A stretch of 64,000 nucleotides of DNA. It comes from Hominilimicola fabiformis. GTDB taxonomy: Bacteria > Bacillota > Clostridia > UBA1381. Of the stretch, positions 1 to 7,884 are shown piece by piece. The position numbers and the translations under genes were made by a program. Location of the stretch: NCBI RefSeq assembly GCF_020687385.1, contig NZ_JAJEQM010000006.1, forward strand, positions 62,001 to 126,000, given 5' to 3'. The notes under the pieces were generated by a model. It was not told the DNA's origin, ran no database searches, and was given only the letters and a program-made list of their open reading frames with translations. Every line of letters starts with the position of its first letter. Position 1 is the stretch's first letter.

Positions 1-31
1 CGAAAATTTCTGCTACATTTCCGTTTTCCAT
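1..31 (-). CDS. N-terminus of a protein, probably type III glutamine synthetase (partial)
   Basis: Only the first ten codons lie in the window (MENGNVAEIF, running off the left edge). The ATG at 31 is preceded by a very strong AGGAGG ribosome site. An N-terminus ending in VAEIF is what I recall from clostridial type III glutamine synthetases (GlnN), where it is followed by G-S-x-V-F-N; this is a weak identification from few residues. A long leader with an intrinsic terminator separates it from its promoter, which would suit a nitrogen-regulated gene. Continuing the sequence leftward decides it. Confidence 0.35.
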   Translation of the reverse strand, partial: MENGNVAEIF

Positions 32-112
32 AATAATACCTCCTGAAATTATTGATGCACATATATAATAAAAGTACAATCAAAATGTTTTGCTGAGCTA
101 ACAATAAGTATC

Positions 113-201
113 TTACGAAAAAAGGGCATTTTATATTTAAAAATATAAAACACCCTTGTCTTATCTTCGCTCAATCTATGGGGTTAGTTGTCTTAACTAA
201 C
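113..201 (-). promoter_or_regulatory. Attenuator-like leader: hairpin followed by an intrinsic terminator
   Basis: Reading on the minus strand after the promoter, the leader has a perfect 7-bp hairpin (GTTAGTT/AACTAAC, 183-201, five-base loop) and then a 16-bp hairpin (123-156) followed by six T. The second stem is a proper RNA hairpin only in the minus orientation, where two mismatches become G-U pairs, so it is meant to be read toward the gene at 31. A terminator between promoter and start codon implies conditional read-through. ANTAR-type two-hairpin control of nitrogen genes is one possibility, but the loop does not clearly fit that motif. Confidence 0.55.
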
Positions 202-217
202 TGTTTTCTATGCTTTA

Positions 218-245
218 ATTATACCACTAAATAAAGTTTTGTCAA
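218..245 (-). promoter_or_regulatory. Sigma-A promoter for the left-edge gene
   Basis: On the minus strand TTGACA and TATAAT are separated by 16 bases. It lies about 190 bases upstream of the start codon at 31, so the transcript has a long untranslated leader containing the attenuator. Confidence 0.75.
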
Positions 246-319
246 TATGCAACTTGCAAAATTTAGAATAGAATAACTTTTTTTTATTTATGCAAAATGA
301 TGAGTGACTACCACTACAA

Positions 320-500
320 TGGCGCCCCTTGAGGGGAGCTGTCGTGAAACGACTGAGGGGTGGTAAGTAAAATACGAATTAAGGGGCGACCAATGATCGC
401 CCCTACGAAGAAAGTATGTGTGGTGTCATAGCATATTTGTAATGGTGGGAAGAATAGAGAAAGTAGGGGACGGCGCCTCGACGTCCCGCAAAACTGTGGA
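320..500. repeat. Modular dispersed repeat, left copy
   Basis: The region between the left-edge gene and glmS holds several short inverted repeats: CCCC-TTGA-GGGG near 325-336, GTCGT-GAA-ACGAC at 341-353 and GGGGCGA/TCGCCCC at 383-403, then a GACGGCGCC segment near 470. The same modules recur, rearranged and partly reversed, at 55194-55385. An open frame of 93 codons across it (314-595, minus) is not a believable gene: it is a translation of the repeat with no good start site. Similar GC-richer intergenic modules are common in gut Firmicutes. Confidence 0.6.
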
Positions 501-619
501 TAAATGTTGCGATAAGCGTTATTGCAGGCACAATTAATGTGACTGTGAGCGACTGTATTAACAGCGTCATAAAAAAGATTATTTCTGTTCGGCATAAAAC
601 CGTCCCATCAAATTAAATA

Positions 620-667
620 TAAATAAAAAAACAGAGTGTCTGACATTCAAAGCCTGTCAGGCACTCT
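620..667 (-). terminator. Intrinsic terminator of glmS
   Basis: A 13-bp stem (633-645 with 655-667, one G-U pair) lies about 40 bases after the glmS stop and runs into a T-rich tract on the minus strand. Confidence 0.85.
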
Positions 668-706
668 ATCAATATTATTATACCACAAAAAATATTTCTG
701 TCAGGA

Positions 707-2533
707 TTATTCAACAGTAACCGACTTTGCAAGGTTTCTCGGCTTATCAATGTCACAGCCCTTTAATGATGCAACATAGTAACCGAATAACTGCAACGGA
801 ATAACTGTAAGTGACGGAAGTAACATTTCGTGCGTTGCAGGGATTTTTACAGTATAGTCAGCAACGTCGTCCATATGTTCATGTTCTTCGGTTGTTACGC
901 CCATAACAACCGCACCTCTTGCTTTAACTTCCTTAACATTTGAAACTGTTTTATCAAACAAATTCTTGCCTGTTGCAAGCGCTACAACAAGTGTACCGTC
1001 CTCGATAAGTGAGATTGTACCGTGCTTTAATTCACCTGCGGCATATGCTTCACTGTGAATATATGATATTTCCTTTAGCTTTAGTGAGCCTTCAAGAGAT
1101 ACTGCATAGTCAAGGTTTCTGCCGATAAAGAATATTGAATGGCAATTATAGAACTTTGAGGCAAGATACTGAACATCTTCTTTAGATTTAAGAATTTCAG
1201 CAACCTTATCCGGAAGTGACTCAATTTCTTTAATAAAGTCTGCATATTCTTCTTTAGAAATTTTACCTAATTTATCAGCCATATATGCGGCGATAAGGTA
1301 TATAACAGTAAGTTGTGTACTGTAGGCCTTAGTTGTCGCAACGGCGATTTCAGGGCCTGCCCATGTATAAATAACATCATCAGACGCTTTTGCAATGGCA
1401 CTGCCGACAACGTTTACGATTGAAAGCACTCTTGCGCCGCGAGCTTTCGCCTCCTCAAGAGCGGCTTTTGTATCGGCTGTTTCGCCTGACTGGCTGATTA
1501 CGATTACAAGATCGTCTTTGCCAACGATAGGGTCGCAGTAACGGAACTCTGACGCAACCTGTACTTCAACAGGAATACGGCACATCTTTTCGATTACATA
1601 CTTGCCTACAACGCCTACATGGTATGCACTGCCGCATGCGACGATATAAATTTTATTGATATTCTTAATATCTTCTTCTGTAAGAGAAATATCGTCAAGA
1701 ACGATTTTGCCGTCCTTAATTCTCGGACTGATGGTATCTCTGATAGCTTTTGGCTGTTCTTCGATTTCTTTCATCATAAAGTGTTCATAGCCGCCTTTTT
1801 CAGCCGCACTTACGTCCCAATCAACCGTGAACTTTTCTTTTTTAACTTCTTCTTTATCTGTATTGTAAACCTTTACGCTGTCCTTTTTAAGTACAACGAT
1901 TTCGTTATCTTCAAGGTAGTAAATATCTCTTGTGTGCTTTAAAATTGCAGTAACGTCCGATGCGATAAAGTTTTCTTCGTCACCAAGACCGACAATCATG
2001 GGACTTGCTTTTCTTACTGCGATAAATTGGTCAGGGTAGTCAACGCAAAGTACGCCAAGAGCATATGAACCCTCAACTCTGTTGATAACCTTAATCATTG
2101 TATCCATTATGTCACCTTTGTAGTAATATTCAAAAAGGTGAGCGATAACTTCTGTATCTGTTTCAGAAATAAATTCAAAACCTTTGCTTTCAAGTTTTTT
2201 CTTTAATGAAATGTAGTTTTCGATAATACCGTTATGAACAACGGCAAAACGGCCTGATTGTGAAAGATGAGGGTGAGCATTTACGTCTGACGGCTCGCCG
2301 TGAGTAGCCCAACGTGTATGACCGATACCCATATTACCGCCAAGTTTTTTACCGCCGTCAATTTTTTCTGAAAGAACCGCTAATTTTCCCTTTGACTTAG
2401 CAACTTCCAATTCATTATTATTGTAAACAGCAATACCTGCACTGTCATATCCTCTGTATTCAAGTTTTGACAGCCCTTCAAGCAAAATAGGAGCTGCTTG
2501 ATTTTTACCTATATATCCTACTATACCGCACAT
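707..2533 (-). CDS. glmS: Glutamine-fructose-6-phosphate aminotransferase (isomerizing)
   Basis: Makes glucosamine 6-phosphate from fructose 6-phosphate and glutamine, the first step to UDP-GlcNAc for peptidoglycan. I place the start at 2533, giving 608 residues beginning MCGIVGYIG, so that Cys2 becomes the N-terminal nucleophile of the glutaminase domain; an in-frame extension upstream would bury it and lacks the AAGGAGG site found here. The class II amidotransferase domain spans roughly residues 1-220 and two SIS sugar-isomerase domains follow (SQSGETADTKAAL; GSLKLKEISYIHSEA). It ends KPRNLAKSVTVE, typical of GlmS. It is transcribed alone between its own promoter and terminator. No glmS ribozyme was recognised in the short leader. 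Confidence 0.97.
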   Translation of the reverse strand: MCGIVGYIGKNQAAPILLEGLSKLEYRGYDSAGIAVYNNNELEVAKSKGKLAVLSEKIDGGKKLGGNMGIGHTRWATHGEPSDVNAHPHLSQSGRFAVVHNGIIENYISLKKKLESKGFEFISETDTEVIAHLFEYYYKGDIMDTMIKVINRVEGSYALGVLCVDYPDQFIAVRKASPMIVGLGDEENFIASDVTAILKHTRDIYYLEDNEIVVLKKDSVKVYNTDKEEVKKEKFTVDWDVSAAEKGGYEHFMMKEIEEQPKAIRDTISPRIKDGKIVLDDISLTEEDIKNINKIYIVACGSAYHVGVVGKYVIEKMCRIPVEVQVASEFRYCDPIVGKDDLVIVISQSGETADTKAALEEAKARGARVLSIVNVVGSAIAKASDDVIYTWAGPEIAVATTKAYSTQLTVIYLIAAYMADKLGKISKEEYADFIKEIESLPDKVAEILKSKEDVQYLASKFYNCHSIFFIGRNLDYAVSLEGSLKLKEISYIHSEAYAAGELKHGTISLIEDGTLVVALATGKNLFDKTVSNVKEVKARGAVVMGVTTEEHEHMDDVADYTVKIPATHEMLLPSLTVIPLQLFGYYVASLKGCDIDKPRNLAKSVTVE

Positions 2534-2599
2534 ATTATAATGTACCTCCTTATCGTCCACTCGCAATATTATATTGCTTTACATAAAAATATATATACC

Positions 2600-2628
2600 A
2601 TTCTATACTATTCTCACAGATTTTTCAA
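2600..2628 (-). promoter_or_regulatory. Sigma-A promoter of glmS
   Basis: TTGAAA, 17 bases, TAGAAT on the minus strand. The untranslated leader is only about 60 bases, too short for a full glmS ribozyme. Confidence 0.6.
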
Positions 2629-2648
2629 TCCTTTTTTTTGATTTCGTG

Positions 2649-2677
2649 TTGTATTTAGTAAATATTGCTGATATAAT
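2649..2677 (+). promoter_or_regulatory. Sigma-A promoter of the DUF1961-mutS2 operon
   Basis: TTGTAT, 17 bases, TATAAT, about 30 bases upstream of the GGAGG ribosome site of the next gene and back to back with the glmS promoter. Confidence 0.6.
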
Positions 2678-2715
2678 ATAGGTTAAGATGAGTTTTTTGT
2701 GGAGGATTAAAAACA

Positions 2716-3372
2716 ATGAAGTTAGTTTATGAAAACAAATTGTCCTGCGAGAATGACGTAAAAGATTTCGTTCTTGAGGGCAGTGCCGAGATATATTTTG
2801 AAAACGGTAAAATGCGTATGAAAAATGCGTTGTCTGCCGATTTGGGACAAAAGTCAAACTTTGTGTATTGGTGCAACGAGGACTTCCCGTCAGATGTGCA
2901 GATAGAGTGGGACTTCAGACCGATTGAAGAGCCGGGATTGGCGATTTTGTTCTTTTCGGCAAAGGGTGTGAACGGTGAAGATTTGTTTGATCCGTCATTA
3001 CAGGAAAGGGACGGACAGTATAATTTGTATCATTCGGGTGATATAAATGCGTACCATGTTTCATATTTCCGCAGAAAGTGGGACGAGGAAAGAGGTTTTC
3101 ATACCTGCAATTTAAGAAAAAGCAAGGGCTTTCATCTTGTTGTACAAGGTGCAGACCCTATTCCGAATTGCGAGGACGCATTTGAAAGCTATCATATAAA
3201 GCTTGTAAAAAAAGACGGTAAGATTGATTTTATAATTGACGATTTGCCTGTATTTTCATGGCAAGACGACGGAAAGGAATATGGTCCTGTTTTAGGCGGC
3301 GGAAAAATAGGTTTCAGACAAATGGCGCCTATGATTGGTGAGTATTCTAATCTAAAAGTATATTCTATATAA
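2716..3372 (+). CDS. DUF1961 family protein (lectin/glucanase-like fold)
   Basis: A 218-residue soluble protein without signal peptide or membrane segment. The central stretch YHSGDINAYHVSYFRR and the closing pattern of a beta-sandwich (KLVKKDGKIDFIIDD, GGGKIGFRQM) are those I know from DUF1961, a family with a concanavalin-like fold and no assigned function. Many relatives sit near genes for plant polysaccharide use, and this genome carries such genes near 26, 50 and 55 kb, but here the neighbour is mutS2, 15 bases downstream. It is read from its own promoter, with a GGAGG site eleven bases before the ATG. Confidence 0.7.
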   Translation: MKLVYENKLSCENDVKDFVLEGSAEIYFENGKMRMKNALSADLGQKSNFVYWCNEDFPSDVQIEWDFRPIEEPGLAILFFSAKGVNGEDLFDPSLQERDGQYNLYHSGDINAYHVSYFRRKWDEERGFHTCNLRKSKGFHLVVQGADPIPNCEDAFESYHIKLVKKDGKIDFIIDDLPVFSWQDDGKEYGPVLGGGKIGFRQMAPMIGEYSNLKVYSI

Positions 3373-3387
3373 AATAGGAGAGGTAAA

Positions 3388-5784
3388 ATGGATAAACAGA
3401 ATAAAGCGTTCAAGGTGCTTGAATTTGACAAGATACTTGAACGGCTTTCATCATATACGGAGAGCAAAGACGTAAAAAAACGCATTGAAGAAATAGTTCC
3501 GTATACGGAATTAGAGGACGCAAGGGCGGCACAGAAAGAAACGACAGAGGCAATGTCAACCTTATTAAAGCTCGGCTCACCGCCGGTAAATCTGTCTGTT
3601 GAAAATGTGCTTGGAGCAGTAAAAAGAACAGAGCGTGACGGTGTACTTCATACAAAGGAACTTATGAACATATCAAGACTTTTGTATGTAGCAAGACGTA
3701 TGAAGTCGTATATAGACGAATCAGCCGAAGAATGTACAATTCTTCACGGTATAGAGGAGGCTATCATAACGGCAAAACAACTTGAGGACAAAATTAATTC
3801 GTGTATCGTTTCTGAAAATGAAATTGCCGACGATGCGTCACCTGAACTTAACACAATCAGAAGAAAAATAAGAAATCTAAACGGCAAGATTAAGGAAAAT
3901 CTTAATTCTATGATTCACTCAACGCATTACAAAAAGTTTTTGCAAGACCCTATTGTAACAATGCGTTCGGACAGATACGTTATACCCGTAAAGAGTGAAT
4001 ACAGAGGTGAAGTAAACGGTATTGTACACGATACGTCCGCGAGCGGTGCAACTCTGTTTATCGAGCCTATGAGCGTTGTAAACAACAACAACGAAATCCG
4101 TGATTTGCATACAAAAGAGCAACAGGAAATTGAGCGAATACTTGCGGAACTTTCGGCACTTGTTGCAGAAAACAGTCATACAATTTTTGTGGATTATAAG
4201 TATGTCACGGAGCTTGATTTTATGTTCTGTAAGGGCAGACTGTCGCTTGATATGAACGCAAATGAGCCTGTACTGAACGACAAGGGTATCATACGATATA
4301 AAAAAGCACGTCATCCGCTTATCGACAAAGAGAAGGTCGTGGCAAATGACATAATGCTTGGCGGCGAATATGATACGCTTGTCATAACAGGTCCGAATAC
4401 GGGCGGTAAAACAGTAACGCTTAAAACTATCGGATTGTTTTCGATTATGGCGGCGGCAGGACTTCATATTCCGGCACAGGATAACAGTGAAGCGGCTGTG
4501 TTCCATCATATTTTTGCGGATATAGGTGACGAACAGTCAATAGAACAGAGCCTTTCGACATTCTCGTCACATATGGTCAATACGGTGAGCATACTTGAAA
4601 ATATTGATTTTAATTCACTTGCACTGTTTGACGAATTGGGTGCGGGAACTGACCCGACAGAAGGTGCGGCACTTGCTATATCAATATTGGAATTTCTTCG
4701 TGCAAGAAAGGCTACAACCGTTGCGACAACTCATTACAGTGAATTGAAATTATTCGCGCTTTCGACTGACGGTGTGGAAAATGCATCATGCGAATTTGAC
4801 GTTGCGACACTTCAGCCGACTTACAAACTTCTTATCGGTGTACCGGGTAAGTCAAACGCGTTTGCAATTTCACGCAGACTCGGACTTGACGAAAGAATAA
4901 TTGACAGAGCAAACGATATATTGTCTGATGAGGATATAAAATTTGAGGACGTCATAACAGACCTTGAACAAAACCGTGCAAAGGCGAGAAAAGAGGCTGA
5001 CGAGGCGGCAAGAATGAAGCGTGAACTTACCGATCTCAGAAAGCAGATTGAAAATGACAGAATAAAGCTTAAAGAAAATAAATCAAGAATACTTGATGAG
5101 GCAAGACGTGAGGCGAAAATACTTGTAATGGACGCAAAGGATGAGGCGAACAGCATTATTCGCGACCTTGAAAAAATGCGTCAGCAAGGTATTTCAAACG
5201 GCGGCAATCTTGACAAAAAGACTTCCGCAATGCGTGACAAGCTGAAAAAGAAAGAAGATACGATTGATAAGGCAATGGCGCGTGCGGCAAAGCCGAAGAA
5301 AACATATGTCGAACCGCCTAAAAATCTTAAACCGGGTGCAACTGTTAAAATCGTTGATATGAATCAAGAGGCGACAGTTTTAAAAGAACCTGATAAAAAC
5401 GGCAATGTTCGTGTTCAGGCGGGTATTATAAAAATGGACGTGCATATAACGAACTTGCGTAAGGTTGAAGAAAAGAAGTCAAAGGAATTGGCTGAAAAGT
5501 ACGTCAGAAGTACGAGGGCTTTTGAATCAAAGTCAAAGAACGTTTCAACGGAAGTTGACGTCAGAGGACAAAATCTTGAAGAAGCGTGGATGAATGTTGA
5601 AAAATTCCTTGACGATTGCTACCTTGCGGGAATTTCGCCTGTAAGCATTATTCACGGTAAAGGTACGGGCATTTTGCGTAAAGGCTTGCAGGGATATATG
5701 AAAAAACACAGATACGTCAAATCGTTCAGAAACGGCAGATACGGCGAGGGCGAAGACGGTGTAACGATAGTAGAATTAAAATAA
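3388..5784 (+). CDS. mutS2: Endonuclease MutS2 (Smr-domain MutS homologue)
   Basis: A 798-residue MutS2. Seen: a MutS core without the mismatch-recognition domain; Walker A GPNTGGKT near residue 335; Walker B LFDELGAGTDP near 412; a long charged coiled coil around 510-640; and a C-terminal Smr nuclease domain from about 720 with HGKGTGILRKG. MutS2 proteins do not do mismatch repair: they suppress homologous recombination by cutting branched DNA, and in Bacillus they also rescue collided ribosomes by splitting them. Length and domain order are normal. The start has an AGGAGAGG site. ybaK follows after 10 bases, probably in the same transcript. Confidence 0.95.
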   Translation: MDKQNKAFKVLEFDKILERLSSYTESKDVKKRIEEIVPYTELEDARAAQKETTEAMSTLLKLGSPPVNLSVENVLGAVKRTERDGVLHTKELMNISRLLYVARRMKSYIDESAEECTILHGIEEAIITAKQLEDKINSCIVSENEIADDASPELNTIRRKIRNLNGKIKENLNSMIHSTHYKKFLQDPIVTMRSDRYVIPVKSEYRGEVNGIVHDTSASGATLFIEPMSVVNNNNEIRDLHTKEQQEIERILAELSALVAENSHTIFVDYKYVTELDFMFCKGRLSLDMNANEPVLNDKGIIRYKKARHPLIDKEKVVANDIMLGGEYDTLVITGPNTGGKTVTLKTIGLFSIMAAAGLHIPAQDNSEAAVFHHIFADIGDEQSIEQSLSTFSSHMVNTVSILENIDFNSLALFDELGAGTDPTEGAALAISILEFLRARKATTVATTHYSELKLFALSTDGVENASCEFDVATLQPTYKLLIGVPGKSNAFAISRRLGLDERIIDRANDILSDEDIKFEDVITDLEQNRAKARKEADEAARMKRELTDLRKQIENDRIKLKENKSRILDEARREAKILVMDAKDEANSIIRDLEKMRQQGISNGGNLDKKTSAMRDKLKKKEDTIDKAMARAAKPKKTYVEPPKNLKPGATVKIVDMNQEATVLKEPDKNGNVRVQAGIIKMDVHITNLRKVEEKKSKELAEKYVRSTRAFESKSKNVSTEVDVRGQNLEEAWMNVEKFLDDCYLAGISPVSIIHGKGTGILRKGLQGYMKKHRYVKSFRNGRYGEGEDGVTIVELK

Positions 5785-5794
5785 GGTGATATAA

Positions 5795-6286
5795 ATGGCA
5801 AAGGACAAAAAGACTGTAACAAATGCAATGCGTTTGCTTAATGCGTCAAAGATAAAATATGAAACGGTTGAATATGAAGCTGATGAAGTCGGCGAGCATT
5901 TCGGTGAGGCTATCGCCGAAATGACAGGTATTCCGCCTGAAAAATCATTTAAAACTCTTGTCGCAAGAGGTGACAAAACGGGTATAATGGTTAGCTGTAT
6001 AGCGGTAAATCACGAAGTGGATTTAAAAAAACTTGCAAAGGTTTCGGGTAACAAAAAGGTTGAGATGATACACGTCAAAGAACTTTTGGGACTTACGGGG
6101 TATATCAGAGGCGGAGTATCGCCTGTCGGAATGAAGAAGAAATATCCGACATATATAAACGAAACGGCACAAAACTTTGAAACAATCGCAATCAGCGGCG
6201 GAAGATGCGGTACAACGCTTATCCTTTCGCCGAATGATGTGCAAAAAGCAACAGACTGCGTATTCGCAGACATAACGAAAGAATAA
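5795..6286 (+). CDS. ybaK: YbaK/EbsC family Cys-tRNA(Pro) deacylase
   Basis: A 163-residue single-domain trans-editing enzyme that hydrolyses cysteine mis-attached to tRNA-Pro. The hallmark stretch TGYIRGGVSPVGMKKK is intact near residues 101-116, together with the expected FKTLV and SGGRCGTTLILSP segments. Length is normal for the family. It sits 10 bases after mutS2 and 14 bases before a DUF1015 gene, so the run 2716-7560 is probably one operon. The identification is by family resemblance; substrate choice within the YbaK/ProX superfamily is inferred. Confidence 0.9.
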   Translation: MAKDKKTVTNAMRLLNASKIKYETVEYEADEVGEHFGEAIAEMTGIPPEKSFKTLVARGDKTGIMVSCIAVNHEVDLKKLAKVSGNKKVEMIHVKELLGLTGYIRGGVSPVGMKKKYPTYINETAQNFETIAISGGRCGTTLILSPNDVQKATDCVFADITKE

Positions 6287-6300
6287 CGGAGGGCAGAACT

Positions 6301-7560
6301 ATGGCAATTTTTAAACCGGCGGACATACTTATTCCGCAAAATGTTGATTTCACAAAGTGGAGCGTTGTGGCGTGTGACCAATACACGTCTGAAAGAGAAT
6401 ATTGGGAAGATGTAAAAAATATTGTCGGCGACAGTCCGTCAACATTGAATATTATTTTCCCTGAGGTTTATCTTGAGGACGGTGACGGAGACGAACGTAT
6501 CAAGAAGATAAACAGCACAATGGAGGAGTATATAAATAAGGGTATTTTCAGAGAATTAAAGGACACGTTTATATATGTAAAACGTACTCAGCCGAACGGA
6601 AAAACACGTCACGGTATTGTCGGAATGCTTGATCTTGAAGAATACGATTTTTCAAAAGGCTCACAGTCAAAAGTTCGTGCAACTGAGGGTACAATTATCG
6701 AACGTATTCCGCCAAGACAGCGTATAAGAAAAAATGCACCGCTTGAGGCACCGCATATCCTGATACTTATTGATGACAGAGAAAAAGCGGTTGTTGAACC
6801 GCTTGAAAATCAGATAAATGATTTTGAAAAGATTTATGATTTTGACCTTATGAAAAATTCGGGACATATCGTGGGTTATAATGTAAATGAAAGTGCAAAG
6901 AAGAATATACTTGATGCAATAGAAAAACTCGGCGATAAGGCTGATTTTGAGGCGAAATACGGTGTTAAGGATAAGGGCGTGTTGATGTTCGCGGCAGGTG
7001 ACGGAAATCATTCTCTTGCAACCGCAAAGACTTGTTGGGAAGAAATTAAAAAGGAACTTTCAGAGGAAGAAATTAAAACTCACCCTGCACGTTTTGCGTT
7101 GGTTGAGCTTATGAATATCCACGACGAAACACTTGAATTTGAACCTATTCAACGTGTAATATTTGAAACAGAGCCGAAGAAATTGCTTGATGAACTTGTT
7201 GCGTTTTACGGTGCGGAATATGAAGATAACGGCGGTCAGCGTATTGATTATACATACGGCGGTAATGAGGGCAGTATCTATATTAAGAATACAGACTCAA
7301 ATCTTCCTGTCGGAACACTTCAAAAATTTCTTGATAAGTACCTTGCCGAAAACGGCGGTAAAATTGATTATATCCACGGAAACGACGTTGTAAGAAATCT
7401 TGCAAAGGCAGATAATACAATCGGTTTTATGGTTGATTCAATGGAGAAGAACGACTTGTTCACAACAGTTATAAAGGACGGCTCACTTCCGAGAAAAACT
7501 TTCTCAATGGGTGAGGCGGCAGATAAGAGATTTTATCTTGAATGTAAGAAAATCAGATAA
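6301..7560 (+). CDS. DUF1015 family protein
   Basis: A 419-residue cytosolic protein. Family marks: VVACDQYTSE near residue 22, LILIDDRE near 150, AAGDGNHSLATAK near 230 and FMVDSMEKNDLFTTV near the end. DUF1015 proteins are widespread in anaerobic Firmicutes and are often encoded near serine-biosynthesis genes; their activity is not established to my knowledge. Here it closes the DUF1961-mutS2-ybaK run and is followed at once by a strong terminator. An AACGGAGGG ribosome site precedes the ATG. Confidence 0.85.
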   Translation: MAIFKPADILIPQNVDFTKWSVVACDQYTSEREYWEDVKNIVGDSPSTLNIIFPEVYLEDGDGDERIKKINSTMEEYINKGIFRELKDTFIYVKRTQPNGKTRHGIVGMLDLEEYDFSKGSQSKVRATEGTIIERIPPRQRIRKNAPLEAPHILILIDDREKAVVEPLENQINDFEKIYDFDLMKNSGHIVGYNVNESAKKNILDAIEKLGDKADFEAKYGVKDKGVLMFAAGDGNHSLATAKTCWEEIKKELSEEEIKTHPARFALVELMNIHDETLEFEPIQRVIFETEPKKLLDELVAFYGAEYEDNGGQRIDYTYGGNEGSIYIKNTDSNLPVGTLQKFLDKYLAENGGKIDYIHGNDVVRNLAKADNTIGFMVDSMEKNDLFTTVIKDGSLPRKTFSMGEAADKRFYLECKKIR

Positions 7561-7563
7561 TAA

Positions 7564-7600
7564 AAAAGTGCGGTCAAATAAAATGACCGCACTTTTCAAA
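7564..7600 (+). terminator. Intrinsic terminator after the DUF1015 gene
   Basis: A perfect 13-bp stem (7564-7576 with 7584-7596), seven-base loop and flanking A and T runs, three bases past the stop codon. Confidence 0.9.
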
Positions 7601-7602
7601 AA

Positions 7603-7880
7603 AGTAGACAAAACCTTTATGGTTTTGTCTACTTTATTTTGGGGAGTTTGAGGTGCTTTTTCAGTAGTTTTGCCTGTGGCAAAACCGCTCTACGAGCGTC
7701 GGATGTCTTTCCGATACGACCTCATTAAAAATCATTTCTGGCGACATGTGCGGCAGAAATGGCTTAAAATCTAAAGTTTCGACTTTGGAGGAACTTTATG
7801 ATTTTTTCTCTGACAATACTCAAAAATTACATCGTATGATGTGATTTTTGGAGCTGTCGACATTTTGGCGACAGGCTCTG
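7603..7880 (+). repeat. Multi-hairpin repeat element, copy A
   Basis: A roughly 280-base non-coding block that matches, in inverted orientation, the block at 22476-22693. It is a chain of hairpins: AGTAGACAAAACC/GGTTTTGTCTACT (7603-7633), one around the ATTTCTG...GGCAGAAAT pair, one around AAAGTTTCGACTTT, one around AATTACATC...GATGTGATT, and a terminal CTGTCG...CGACAG near 7853-7874. Compared with copy B it carries about 60 extra bases (near 7652-7722) containing two more small inverted repeats. It lies between a terminator and the end of the MATE gene. No open frame of note. Confidence 0.75.
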
Positions 7881-7884
7881 GTCT

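Noticed and set aside
314-595. 93-codon open frame on the minus strand
   Set aside because: It translates a hairpin-rich dispersed repeat that recurs at 55194-55385; no promoter or good start, no family resemblance.
2534-2599. glmS ribozyme upstream of glmS
   Set aside because: The leader is only about 60 bases and shows none of the ribozyme's conserved core.
3919-4509. 196-codon minus-strand frame inside mutS2
   Set aside because: Antisense shadow of a well-defined MutS2 core; Cys/His/Arg-rich composition typical of antisense frames.
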